From: Hyphomicrobiaceae bacterium
GTDB taxonomy: Bacteria; Pseudomonadota; Alphaproteobacteria; Rhizobiales; Hyphomicrobiaceae
Assembly (NCBI GenBank): GCA_013214245.1
Contig: JABSQE010000143.1
Location: forward strand, 1 to 44,491
Direction: 5' to 3'
DNA length: 44,491 bases
Part shown: in pieces, positions 1 to 9,251 of the stretch
How the letters are laid out: each line of letters starts with the position of its first letter
How positions within the stretch are numbered: the stretch's first letter is position 1
The notes under the pieces: generated by a model
What the model was told of the DNA's origin: nothing
Database searches by the model: none
Seen by the model: only the letters and a program-made list of their open reading frames with translations
Translations under genes and position numbers: made by a program

Positions 1-723
1 ATATTCAATTTTACACAAAAATTAGCCCCCCTGCAACGTAAATGTCAAGCATTACAGTAAAAGATAGTGAGTTATACGAATTCTTTTTGGGCCCATAGAA
101 ACTGGAAAATCCTCAGAATAAATCTGGCTTCGGCATTATACATCCGATTAATTGCAATAATGTGGTGGTTACCAACAGTTTTCATTCCATAATTTACTGT
201 TTGAGAGATAATCTGTAGCTAACTATTTCTAATAATGATGCATAAGACTTGGAGCTTTATTCTAACAGAGATTTTTAAGTTGTAAATGACAGCCATTCAT
301 AGAACTACACTAATTAGTTTCTGGATATAGCAACTTAAGTATTTAAAACCAAATTTCATTTTTTTAAATTCAAATTACCATATAAGTGAACAAAAATCAC
401 TGCAAAGAACTCAATTATAACTAATTAATGCCAGCTTCTAACTTGTAGCTTGGCTTGAGAAGCTAGCTATAAATACTTATCAGACAACATACCAAAACTT
501 GCACTCACCTCTAAAAAGGCAACCTATTAATCCACGCAAAATTAAATCTTTACTCGCATCATTATGTTCCAAATTGTTAGTAACCACTTCACTGAAGTGC
601 CGCCAGAGAACTATCCATATAGCCCTCAAACGATCTGATGCAAATAACTTGGCAACAACCTCCAAGTTAGTGTAAACGGTAAATCTAATATAAAAGCTGC
701 TATTCTTTGAGGAGAGCTAAACT
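1..723. other. Noncoding stretch upstream of sodB
   Basis: AT-rich sequence with no recognisable gene or RNA. A 61-codon minus-strand open frame at 480-665 starts with TTG, lacks a ribosome binding site and matches no family I know, so it is not called. The last 20 bases hold the sodB ribosome binding site. Confidence 0.5.
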
Positions 724-1323
724 ATGTCGTTTTCACTTCCTAACCTACCTTATGCTTACGACGCACTTCATCCTTATATGTCAAGAGAAACGTTAGAATT
801 TCATCATGACAAGCACCATAATGCTTATGTTGTGACTGGAAATAACCTCTTGGAAGGAAGTGACTATGCTAGTCTGAGCCTAACTGAAATTGTGAAGAAG
901 GCATATAAAGACAAGAATCACTCTCTTATTAACCAGGCTGGTCAGCATTATAACCATATACATTTCTGGAACTGGATGAAACCAAATGGTGGTGGCAAGA
1001 GCATTCCAAACAAAATTGAATTACTTTTCAAGGCTTATGGAGGGTTTGAGAAAGTTCGTAAAGACTTCATTAATGCCGGTGTAACGCAATTTGGGTCAGG
1101 ATGGGCTTGGCTATCTGTTCGTAACGGTAAGCTAGAAGTTGTAAAAACACCGAACGGTGAAAATCCACTTATGTACGATACCCAACCAATTCTCGGCTGT
1201 GATGTATGGGAGCACAGCTACTACATTGACTACCGGAATGCTCGCCCTAAATATATGGAGGCTTTCTTCGACAATCTTATAAATTGGGACTACGTCGAAG
1301 CTATGTATGAACAAGCCGATTAG
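724..1323 (+). CDS. sodB: Superoxide dismutase, Fe type
   Basis: Converts superoxide to peroxide and oxygen, most likely in the cytoplasm because there is no signal peptide. The 199 residues cover both the alpha-hairpin and C-terminal alpha/beta domains at the usual family length. Metal ligands are visible: H27 in FHHDKHH, H78 in YNHIHFW, and D160 and H164 in DVWEHSYY. Q74 just before the second ligand, in AGQHYNH, is the position where iron enzymes carry Gln and manganese enzymes Gly, so iron use is favoured. The ATG is preceded by AGGAGAG at a good distance. It stands alone; a 14-bp inverted repeat lies 17 bases after the stop. The family and function are secure; metal specificity is inferred from one position. 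Confidence 0.96.
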   Translation: MSFSLPNLPYAYDALHPYMSRETLEFHHDKHHNAYVVTGNNLLEGSDYASLSLTEIVKKAYKDKNHSLINQAGQHYNHIHFWNWMKPNGGGKSIPNKIELLFKAYGGFEKVRKDFINAGVTQFGSGWAWLSVRNGKLEVVKTPNGENPLMYDTQPILGCDVWEHSYYIDYRNARPKYMEAFFDNLINWDYVEAMYEQAD

Positions 1324-1897
1324 TAATTACCTGAATTGATATAAAGATCCCACTTGTCTATATAAACAATAGTCAAAATTTCTTTGTCATCTTCCATGAT
1401 TGTGGGATCTTTATAAAGCTCATGGGAAATTTTTCAAGATACAATTGTTTTGGCTATCACCGTTCGGATAACGTTGCTTTTACTATGAGTTTTCTTTCCG
1501 ATATAATTAAGAACGTATTTTGCAAACATTATCTTTGGCTAATTTGCCGTTTTTATGTAAGTTTATTATATTTAACCTGAAACAGTCTGTATTAGTGATC
1601 CTGGATTTTTATTATATCGTTCACTATAATAAATTCATTTCTGCAATATTTTACAATATACTATATACTCCTATTATTTCCCAAAATCCATTCACGATTA
1701 CGCCAAGTTCTAAAATGGCAATATGCTCTAAAACCTTGGTAGAATTTAGCCTCAATCACTTACCCCATACACCAACAAAATTAGCCATTCTGCACATAAC
1801 CATTTACTTATTTAAAATAAACACAACACCTTGCTATTTCAGGTTTGTTATTGTTGACATATCAATTGGTATGATAGCGTTAAAAGGCACCAATAAA
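1324..1897. other. Gap between sodB and the FemAB-like gene
   Basis: Holds the inverted repeat at 1340-1415 and otherwise AT-rich sequence. The downstream reading frame stays open from 1520, but the translation of 1520-1897 shows no similarity to the family and is taken as chance. Confidence 0.5.
1340..1415. repeat. 14-bp perfect inverted repeat after sodB
   Basis: TATAAAGATCCCAC at 1340-1353 is exactly complementary to GTGGGATCTTTATA at 1402-1415, with 48 bases between. It begins 17 bases after the sodB stop. It could form a large hairpin at the end of the sodB transcript, but there is no clean U-run after the right arm and the loop is long for an intrinsic terminator. Confidence 0.6.
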
Positions 1898-3070
1898 ATG
1901 ACGGATAACCACCAAATCCGTGTAGAGATCGCGGGTACAATCAACAGCATACCTGCGGAACTTTGGGATGCTTGTGCAAATCCTACAGAGAACAATTACG
2001 ATCCATTCGTTTCTCATGCTTTTCTTAAGGCCCTTGAAGATAGTGAAACGATTCGTCCTCAGACCGGCTGGCAGCCGACACACCTTATTTTGAAAACACC
2101 AGGTTGTGAGATCGAAGGATGCATGCCACTGTACGTAAAATCTCATAGCAGAGGTGAGTACGTTTTCGATCATAGCTGGGCGGATGCTTTTAAGCGTATC
2201 GGCGGTATATATTATCCAAAACTTTTATCAGCAGTACCTTTCACGCCCGTTACGGGCCGACGGCTTCTCATTCGTCCGGGAAAAAATTATATCGAACGAG
2301 AAAAACACCTCATAGATGGCGCTATAGAACTTACTCACAGTTACAACCTATCATCCTTGCATATTAATTTTTTATCGGAGCAAGAGTGGATACGAACTGG
2401 CGAGGCTAAGCTTCTTAAACGTACAGATCAACAATTTCATTGGCTAAATCAGAATTATACCTCATTTGAGGATTTTCTTTCCGGTTTAGTGTCCCGCAAG
2501 CGAAAAGCAATTCGCAAAGAACGACTTCAAGCTATTCAAAGAGGGATTAGTATCGAGTGGCTAAACGGAACAGATATAAAAGAATCACATTGGGACTCTT
2601 TATACCTTTTTTATTTAGACACTAGCAAAAAGAAATGGGGGCATCCGTACCTAAATCGCAAATTTTTTTCTCTTCTAGGCGCGACGCTTTCAGAAAAATG
2701 CCTTTTAATTATGGTTTCTAAAGATGGACGTTATATTGCTGGGGCATTAAACATGATCGGTGGCAATTGTCTTTATGGACGCTATTGGGGAAGTATTGAA
2801 CATTTCCCTTGCTTGCATTACGAAGTTTGTTATTATCAAGCAATAGATTTTGCAATTCGACATAAGCTAAAACGAATAGAAGCAGGTGCTCAAGGAGAGC
2901 ATAAATTATCGCGTGGTTATCTACCAACACCCACGTATTCCTCTCATTACATTCTAAATCCCTATTTTAGACAAGCAGTCGCTAGCTTCCTCTCAAACGA
3001 ACTCACCTATGTTAAGCACTCGCGTAATGCTTTATTAAAGCTCGGCCCTTATCGTAATATTTCCTACTAA
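1898..3070 (+). CDS. FemAB-like GNAT acyltransferase (COG3146/DUF482)
   Basis: The protein belongs to the FemAB_like family (Pfam PF04339), predicted peptidoglycan- or amino-acid-related N-acyltransferases of unproven substrate. Diagnostic stretches include the N-terminal IPAELWDAC and DPFVSHAFLKALEDS, the basic RKRKAIRKER segment in the middle, and GRYWGS followed by LHYEVCYYQAIDFAI and AGAQGEHK near the C terminus. I place the start at the ATG at 1898, giving 390 residues, the usual family length; AAAAGG lies 10 bases upstream. The frame is open much further upstream but that part is not family-like. The next gene is a HIT protein on the same strand 82 bases on, a pairing I recall from rhizobial genomes. 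The substrate cannot be read from sequence. Confidence 0.88.
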   Translation: MTDNHQIRVEIAGTINSIPAELWDACANPTENNYDPFVSHAFLKALEDSETIRPQTGWQPTHLILKTPGCEIEGCMPLYVKSHSRGEYVFDHSWADAFKRIGGIYYPKLLSAVPFTPVTGRRLLIRPGKNYIEREKHLIDGAIELTHSYNLSSLHINFLSEQEWIRTGEAKLLKRTDQQFHWLNQNYTSFEDFLSGLVSRKRKAIRKERLQAIQRGISIEWLNGTDIKESHWDSLYLFYLDTSKKKWGHPYLNRKFFSLLGATLSEKCLLIMVSKDGRYIAGALNMIGGNCLYGRYWGSIEHFPCLHYEVCYYQAIDFAIRHKLKRIEAGAQGEHKLSRGYLPTPTYSSHYILNPYFRQAVASFLSNELTYVKHSRNALLKLGPYRNISY

Positions 3071-3152
3071 GCCACATAGACATGGATAGCTGTTTAGTAG
3101 CCTCGCTCTTATTCTAAAGCATAACTATTGAACAATAACTAAGGAGAGCTAA

Positions 3153-3575
3153 TTGAAATACGACAAAAATAATATTTTTGCAAAAATATTACGAGATGAT
3201 TTGCCGTCTGAACGTGTCTACGAAGACCAATACACTTTAGCAATCATGGACATAATGCCGCGTACCAAAGGTCACGTTCTTGTAATACCCAAAGCACCGA
3301 TCCGTAACATGCTAGACGCTACTCCAAAATACTTATTATGCTGCATTACAACTGTAAAAAAAGTAGGGCAGGCGTTGATTAAAACATTCAACGCAGATGG
3401 ACTAACTGTACAGCAATTTAACGAGACCGCCGGTGGGCAAGTAATATTTCACCTTCACTATCACGTGCTTCCGCGATACAAGGATAAGGAACTAACCCCA
3501 TATCCTTCTGAAGTCGCTAATATTTCCACTATTAAGGAGAATGCAAAAAAAATTCGTGCGGTACTTGATCAGTGA
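3153..3575 (+). CDS. HIT family nucleotide-binding hydrolase
   Basis: Histidine triad protein of 140 residues, a cytoplasmic nucleoside phosphoramidase or dinucleotide hydrolase type. The triad is H100-L-H102-Y-H104, followed by VLPRY; the N-terminal NIFAKILRDDLPSERVYED and KGHVLVIPK are typical of the bacterial HIT branch. The start codon is TTG at 3153, chosen because AAGGAG sits seven bases upstream and no ATG lies nearby in frame. The C-terminal part after the triad is short, as usual for this branch. It follows the FemAB-like gene and could share its transcript. The exact substrate is unknown. Confidence 0.92.
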   Translation: MKYDKNNIFAKILRDDLPSERVYEDQYTLAIMDIMPRTKGHVLVIPKAPIRNMLDATPKYLLCCITTVKKVGQALIKTFNADGLTVQQFNETAGGQVIFHLHYHVLPRYKDKELTPYPSEVANISTIKENAKKIRAVLDQ

Positions 3576-4457
3576 TTTATTCTAATGCCGGATTTTTCTT
3601 GATGAATAAATTCACATAGATGTAATAATATTACATAAACAGTTCAAAGCGAATAATTCCAATTAACATTTATATTATTAATTGACTTATTACTTCCAGT
3701 CCTCTGTATTACTGTCTTTGCCAATAGGATGGTCTTTTATAAAGGCGATGTAATAACATTGGTTATCTAACAAATATGGTTAGGTTCGTAAACTTATGTT
3801 TGCCCACTTTGCATTTATAGAATTATATTACTTTCATGAGAGTATTGTTTTAGGTAACTCTTAATAACTAATCCAGAAATCAACTCAACTAAGTGAAAAC
3901 CTCTACAATAGATTGGATGAATAGTGCATTATTAGTTATTATATCGAACTTAAGTAACAACTTCATAACCATTATATTGGCACTAATTTTAGTTGCTAAA
4001 ATGTTGCTAGAAATACTTACTGCATTTAGATCTTTCATAATTGTTACTAAAATTCTAACTTTTATTGACAAAAATGCAATCACCTTTATGAAGTCACCCT
4101 AGCTAAAGTCCTAAAACTTAATCGTGAGATTTTTAAAATTCATCTAGACACTATTGATATACGCAAAGAGTGAAAGAGAAAATAAGCTTATGAATAGTTA
4201 TTGCCATATCTCCTTGTGAGATCACAGAAATTAACTTTGATGATAGAGCTTAAAAAACAGGCAGTTTAACTAGCTAACAATCTGTGGTTCCCTTGAGATT
4301 AGTTGAATGTACACTTCATATAATGGAATGATTAATAGTTAACACATACGATTATTAATCATATATCTCTAATTCCTCTGTGCAAAACGTGGCAGAGAAA
4401 TTAGTATCTAATATGCTATATTGTCGGAAGTATATAGGATAATTTGGGAAGTTAAGT
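3576..4457. other. Gap between HIT gene and hpf
   Basis: AT-rich, no recognisable gene. A GTG-started 69-codon plus-strand frame at 3893-4102 encodes a hydrophobic peptide, but it has no ribosome binding site and its overlapping minus frame is equally open, which is expected by chance in AT-rich DNA. No rpoN is present upstream of hpf, where most proteobacteria have it. Confidence 0.5.
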
Positions 4458-5054
4458 ATGACAATACAAATAACAGGAAAGAGTATCGAAATTGGAGATT
4501 CTCTGAGGAACTATTTAATAGAGCGTACACGAAGTGTCTTAGAGAAGTACATCAGTTATGAAATATCGGGTCATTTACGGGTTTCAAAAGAGAATGGACG
4601 CTTCCGAACAAAATGTTCAATAATGCTGCAAACTGGTTTGTTACTGGAAGCGCAAGGTGAATCTTCTGATGCATATTCTAGCGCAGACAATGCGCTTGAG
4701 CGGCTAGACAAGAGGGTTCGTAGATACAAGAGACGTCTAAAAGACTATCATTCTAATTTCACTCGCAAAAAAATAAAATCCCAAACCTACTCCGCTGTGA
4801 GTTATGTCGTACAACCGTCTGAGGAGGATGCTGATGACGAAAACATTCCAAATGACCCGCTTGTAATTGCGGAAATGAAACGACCCATTCAGTTGTTGAA
4901 TGTAAGCGAAGCAGTTATGCAATTAGAGTTGACCGAAGAGATATTTTTAATATTTCGCAATTTGACTAACAATGCGATTAACATTGTTTATAAGCGCAAT
5001 GATAGTAATATCGGGTGGATCGATCCGGCCGATGTTAAGACTGAAAAGTTATAA
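4458..5054 (+). CDS. hpf: Ribosome hibernation promoting factor, long form
   Basis: Binds the 30S subunit and dimerises ribosomes in stationary phase or stress. The 198 residues contain an N-terminal S30AE domain (about 1-100, starting with MTIQITGKSIEIGDSLRNYL), a variable linker (about 105-130), and the C-terminal dimerisation domain (about 133-192) with MKRPIQLLNVSEAVMQLEL and NNAINIVYKRNDSNIGWIDP. The two-domain layout is that of the long form, which makes 100S ribosomes without a separate RMF. GGGAAG lies upstream of the ATG. ptsN follows 32 bases later, a conserved proteobacterial pair, so co-transcription is likely. Confidence 0.95.
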   Translation: MTIQITGKSIEIGDSLRNYLIERTRSVLEKYISYEISGHLRVSKENGRFRTKCSIMLQTGLLLEAQGESSDAYSSADNALERLDKRVRRYKRRLKDYHSNFTRKKIKSQTYSAVSYVVQPSEEDADDENIPNDPLVIAEMKRPIQLLNVSEAVMQLELTEEIFLIFRNLTNNAINIVYKRNDSNIGWIDPADVKTEKL

Positions 5055-5086
5055 AAGATTTCTTTTTACGGAGGAACTTTAAAACG

Positions 5087-5554
5087 ATGGATCTAGGCGA
5101 TCTTATAGCATACAATCATATAATAATGCCTTTGCAAGCAAATACTAAAAAACAGTGCTTACAAAAGTTAGCAATAAAAGCTGAAGAGTTAAGTTATATT
5201 TCACAGCGCGTTATTTTTGAGACCCTTTTGCAAAGAGAGAGACTTGGCTCCACAGGTTTAGGAAAAGGTATTGCTGTACCACATGTTAAGTTTAGGGATT
5301 TTGATCATATCAAATGCATATTTGCCCGACTAAACAAACCAATAGACTTTGAAGCTCTTGACAACGAACCTGTTGACCTAATTTTCCTACTGCTTGCACC
5401 AGGCCATGCCAGCGGTGATCACTTGAAAGCTTTAGCCAGAATTTCACGTTTACTACGAGAACCAAAAGTATGTAAATATCTAAGATCATCTTCTAGTATT
5501 CAGGATGTTGTGGGAGTTTTGACGCAACCCTCCGCAGCATTTTGTGCCGCATAG
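5087..5554 (+). CDS. ptsN: Nitrogen PTS enzyme IIA (EIIA-Ntr)
   Basis: Cytoplasmic phospho-acceptor of the regulatory PTS-Ntr chain; in other proteobacteria it links nitrogen and carbon status to potassium transport and sensor kinases. The whole 155-residue PTS EIIA type-2 domain is present. The phosphorylated histidine is H66 in GKGIAVPHVKF. A strong ACGGAGG site precedes the ATG by 12 bases. It is the second gene of an hpf-ptsN pair, and its end faces uppP across 72 bases. Neither the partner EI-Ntr/NPr genes nor rpoN are in this window. Confidence 0.95.
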   Translation: MDLGDLIAYNHIIMPLQANTKKQCLQKLAIKAEELSYISQRVIFETLLQRERLGSTGLGKGIAVPHVKFRDFDHIKCIFARLNKPIDFEALDNEPVDLIFLLLAPGHASGDHLKALARISRLLREPKVCKYLRSSSSIQDVVGVLTQPSAAFCAA

Positions 5555-5626
5555 CCGAGCCTGTCTCGTTTTATACGGTTATATTGAGATGTCTAAGTCA
5601 CCTGCTCGATTTATTAAAAATTTTAA

Positions 5627-6424
5627 TTATGTAATTGTATTAATACTTAAAAAGCCTATAATTCCTACAAAGATTCGCCAAAAAGCGAATAACTTAAAAC
5701 CAAAACGGCTTACATAATTAAGAAGGCATCTCACAACTAATAAAGCCACAACGAATGACACAATAAAACCAATTGAGATACTTACTGCAATATCAGGTTT
5801 TAGAATTGACCAGTTTTTGTAGAGATCGAAACTAAATGCGCCTACCATTGTTGGCATGGCAAGAAAAAAACTGAATTCAGTGGCAGATCTTTTATCTGAC
5901 CCCATTAACAAAGCTCCTACTATAGTAGCTCCTGAGCGTGACACGCCAGGTATCATTGCAAGGCACTGAAAAATACCAATCTTAAAGCACAACCACGGTG
6001 TATACTCTACAGTATCATGATATTTGGTGTTAAGCTTCATACTGTCAACTACCATCAAGATTATACCGCCAACTATCAATGACACACAGATTAATTCAAG
6101 ATCTTGGAAGAAATTGGACTTAATCAATTCGTGTCCAAGCACACCAATGACAGCTGCCGGTAAGAATGCGAGGATCACATTTAGAATGAACTGTCGAGCA
6201 CGGGCATCATGTGGAAAATTTATGAGTAATCCAAAAATTTTAGAAACGTAAATAGATAGGATTGCAAGTACAGCACCTAACTGTATAAGGACTTCAAAAC
6301 TCTTTCTGGGTGAATCAAAACCTAAGAAGTAACCCGCTAATAATAAGTGTCCCGTTGAGGAAACCGGAATGAATTCCGTTAACCCTTCTACAAATCCAAG
6401 TAGGATCACCTGCCAAATTTGCAC
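5627..6424 (-). CDS. uppP: Undecaprenyl-diphosphatase
   Basis: Integral membrane phosphatase that recycles undecaprenyl diphosphate to the monophosphate carrier for peptidoglycan and surface polysaccharides. Both signature regions are intact: EGLTEFIPVSSTGHL near the N terminus and PGVSRSGATI in the middle, with the usual hydrophobic segments. Two starts are possible: an ATG at 6439 with no ribosome binding site, or a GTG at 6424 with GGAGGAG six bases upstream. I chose the GTG (265 residues); the ATG would add five residues, MEEYS. It is transcribed towards ptsN. The enzyme also gives bacitracin tolerance in other species. Confidence 0.93.
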   Translation of the reverse strand: MQIWQVILLGFVEGLTEFIPVSSTGHLLLAGYFLGFDSPRKSFEVLIQLGAVLAILSIYVSKIFGLLINFPHDARARQFILNVILAFLPAAVIGVLGHELIKSNFFQDLELICVSLIVGGIILMVVDSMKLNTKYHDTVEYTPWLCFKIGIFQCLAMIPGVSRSGATIVGALLMGSDKRSATEFSFFLAMPTMVGAFSFDLYKNWSILKPDIAVSISIGFIVSFVVALLVVRCLLNYVSRFGFKLFAFWRIFVGIIGFLSINTIT

Positions 6425-7442
6425 GCTGTACTCCTCCATTTACAGACATACCAAGTGTATTTAGGTACCTCTTCAACACAATTGAAACGTCTCAGAAAGC
6501 AGCTAGTGTTCAGGTTATAATTTTCAAAATTAGAGCAGGTCTAAAATCTGATTCCGACTTGAACACTACATAACATAGCCAATTGGAAGTTATTATTAAT
6601 AATATGTTCTTTAAGACTAGAACTTAAACTATTTAATGGATTTAATCCGTTATCTTATTAAGATTATAATCAATATGCTGAGATTAGTACTTATGATATT
6701 TAATTATTATCTTTCCATAAACTCAAACAACAAGATGTTGACCAAGAAAATCTTTGCCAACTTACCATGCAAGTGATATTCAAATGAGCATTTATCAGAG
6801 CGATTTCGTTGAAAGAGCGATAAGCGTATCAGTGACATCTCTCCCGCATTTAAAATCCGAACTAAAGTTAAAAAAGTTAATTACTTTTTATAAAAACATA
6901 AAGAGCAACCACTAGAAGAGGAGCTATCTAAACAATTAAAATTGTTCCCCGAATAATACTATAGCCAGATAAATACATCACGCGAAAGTTTTCAATTGAG
7001 TTTCGATACTCTAACTAAGAAGTTTAAATAACTATACTACAATCTCAAAAACTCTCTATCTTACAATTACTAAAAGCGATTATAACCTTTTAAATCAAGC
7101 CCTCACAAGATAGAGAGAAACGCCAAAGAACATTATAAAGATAATAAAACTCTAATTAAATCTATTTATAAACTCATCTTCGGGAAAATTAAGCTTATTC
7201 AAATATTTTCTGATTTTAACTTGTTGAATTAGCAAGTGTTTTGTCTAAATTATTAAAACTGGGCCGACTATTTAGCATAACAAACATCTTAGACGAGCTG
7301 TTAAGTATGATCATTTGGGTTAAAGTTTTAAGCTGAGCTCAATACAATAATGGTACCTACCAATTTTATTGATTTGACTTAGCTGACCATATAATCAGAA
7401 AATGCCAATCCTCAATAAAATAATTTGTAATAAAACGTTCCT
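6425..7442. other. 1-kb noncoding gap between uppP and typA
   Basis: Very AT-rich with frequent stops in all frames. I see no gene, tRNA, repeat or recognisable relic. It lies upstream of uppP and downstream of typA, so a uppP promoter must be in the right-hand part adjoining 6440, but no convincing -35/-10 pair stands out. Confidence 0.5.
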
Positions 7443-9251
7443 TTAACGTGATTTTTGGCGCTTCTTACGCTCATTAGGATCTAACCAGCGCTTACGTAGT
7501 CTAATGTTATGTGGTGTTACTTCTACCAATTCATCGTCTTCTATGTAACTCATTGCCCCCTCAAGAGATAATATCATCGGAGGAATTAAAGAAAGCGCAT
7601 CATCTTTTCCAGATGCCCTAACATTAGTGAGTTTTTTATTCTCAATCACATTAACAACAAGGTCGTTATCTCTGTTGTGCTGGCCAACAATCATACCTTC
7701 ATACACTTTAGTTTGGGGGGTGATCATGATAGGACCGCGATCTTGCAGATAAAACAAAGAATAAGCAGTAGCATCGCCAATCGCATTAGAAATAAGTACA
7801 CCGTTACGCCGGCCTATTATATCGCCTTTATATGGTGTGTAAGAATGGAAAATCCTATTCATAATTCCAGTTCCACGAGTGGCAGTCAACAACTCAGACT
7901 GATATCCTATCAGTCCACGTGTCGGAATTAGAAACACGCATCTTTGTCGTCCTCCACCTGATGAACGCATCTCCATAAGGTCACCTTTGCGCTCGGACAA
8001 CCTCTGAACGACTGCTCCTGAATATTCTTGATCGACATCGATAATTGCTTCCTCCAATGGCTCAAGGCGCTGACCATCATCTGTTGTTTTAAACACGACT
8101 CTAGGCCGCGAAACAGTGAGCTCAAAACCTTCACGACGCATTGTTTCGATTAGAACACCCAACTGCAGCTCGCCGCGACCAGCCACTTCAAAGGAATCTT
8201 TATCCTCAGTCTCAGAAATTCGAATTGCAATATTTCGCTCTGCTTCCTTTAATAGGCGATCACGTATCACACGAGATTGTACCTTATCACCTTCTTTACC
8301 CACAAATGGTCCGTCATTAATGCGGAACAACATGCTTAAAGTTGGTGGATCTATAGGCTGAGCGGGTAAGGGTTTATTGACAGATGTATCACACAACGTA
8401 TCAGCAACTGTGGTCTCAGCAATGCCTGCTATCGCAACAATGTCACCAGCTTCTCCCACTTCGATAGGCTGACGTTCCAACCCTCGAAATGCTAAAACTT
8501 TCGTTACACGCGCGCTTTCGATCGTAGTACCATCATGGCGTAAAGACTTAATAGCCTGCCCTGGCTTCACTGTACCTGAGGATATACGCCCTGTTAGGAT
8601 GCGACCCATGAAAGGATCAGATTCAAGCGTGGTGGCAAGCATTTTAAATCCACCATCTTCTAATTTTGGTGATGGGACGTGCTTTAGGATTAGATCAAGC
8701 ATTGGAGCAAGATTTTGCTTTGGGCCCTCTGGTTGTTTTGCCATCCAACCATCCCTACCTGAGCCAAACAATACCGGAAAATCTAGTTGCTCATCGGTCG
8801 CGTCTAAATTAGCAATAAGATCAAAAACTTCGTTCAAAACATCTTGGTGACGCTCGTCTGGACGATCGATCTTATTAATCGCAACGATAGGTCTCATTCC
8901 AAGCTTAAGAGCTTTAGAAAGGACGAATTTAGTCTGTGGCAACGGCCCTTCCGAAGCATCAACCAGCACAACTACACCGTCTACCATATTTAGAATGCGC
9001 TCTACCTCTCCACCAAAATCTGCATGACCTGGAGTATCAACAATATTGATCCGTATTCCGTCCCAAACTAGAGATGTGCACTTTGCCAAAATGGTAATAC
9101 CACGCTCGCGCTCTAGATCGTTAGTGTCCATAGCACGCTCGGCTACATATTGATTATGACGAAATACACCAGACTGTTTCAACAAAGCATCTATAATGGT
9201 TGTCTTACCATGGTCAACATGCGCTATAATCGCAATATTACGCAATTTCAT
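7443..9251 (-). CDS. typA: Ribosome-binding GTPase TypA/BipA
   Basis: Translation-factor GTPase that binds 70S ribosomes and aids 50S assembly and stress or cold growth. The 602 residues match the usual length. The G domain shows AHVDHGKTT (P-loop), DTPGHADFGGEVERIL (G3) and NKIDR (G4); EF-G-like domains III and V follow, with AGRGELQLGVLIE and PTRGLIGYQSELLTATRGTG, and the C-terminal BipA-specific domain ends with VEVTPHNIRLRKRWLDP. The ATG is preceded by AAGGAT about 11 bases upstream. It is a single gene with over 1 kb of noncoding DNA on each side. No abnormal residues were seen. Confidence 0.97.
   Translation of the reverse strand: MKLRNIAIIAHVDHGKTTIIDALLKQSGVFRHNQYVAERAMDTNDLERERGITILAKCTSLVWDGIRINIVDTPGHADFGGEVERILNMVDGVVVLVDASEGPLPQTKFVLSKALKLGMRPIVAINKIDRPDERHQDVLNEVFDLIANLDATDEQLDFPVLFGSGRDGWMAKQPEGPKQNLAPMLDLILKHVPSPKLEDGGFKMLATTLESDPFMGRILTGRISSGTVKPGQAIKSLRHDGTTIESARVTKVLAFRGLERQPIEVGEAGDIVAIAGIAETTVADTLCDTSVNKPLPAQPIDPPTLSMLFRINDGPFVGKEGDKVQSRVIRDRLLKEAERNIAIRISETEDKDSFEVAGRGELQLGVLIETMRREGFELTVSRPRVVFKTTDDGQRLEPLEEAIIDVDQEYSGAVVQRLSERKGDLMEMRSSGGGRQRCVFLIPTRGLIGYQSELLTATRGTGIMNRIFHSYTPYKGDIIGRRNGVLISNAIGDATAYSLFYLQDRGPIMITPQTKVYEGMIVGQHNRDNDLVVNVIENKKLTNVRASGKDDALSLIPPMILSLEGAMSYIEDDELVEVTPHNIRLRKRWLDPNERKKRQKSR

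Noticed and set aside
480..665. 61-codon minus-strand frame upstream of sodB
   Set aside because: TTG start, no ribosome binding site and no recognisable family, although its composition is somewhat gene-like.
1520..1897. 126 extra codons open upstream of the FemAB-like gene
   Set aside because: The translation is hydrophobic, low-complexity and unlike the family; the ATG at 1898 gives the usual length and N terminus.
3893..4102. 69-codon hydrophobic frame in the HIT-hpf gap
   Set aside because: GTG start without a ribosome binding site; the antisense frame is equally open; no family match.
4391..4406. Sigma-54-like TGGCAG-N5-TTAGT upstream of hpf
   Set aside because: The -12 element lacks the needed GC, so it does not meet the consensus.
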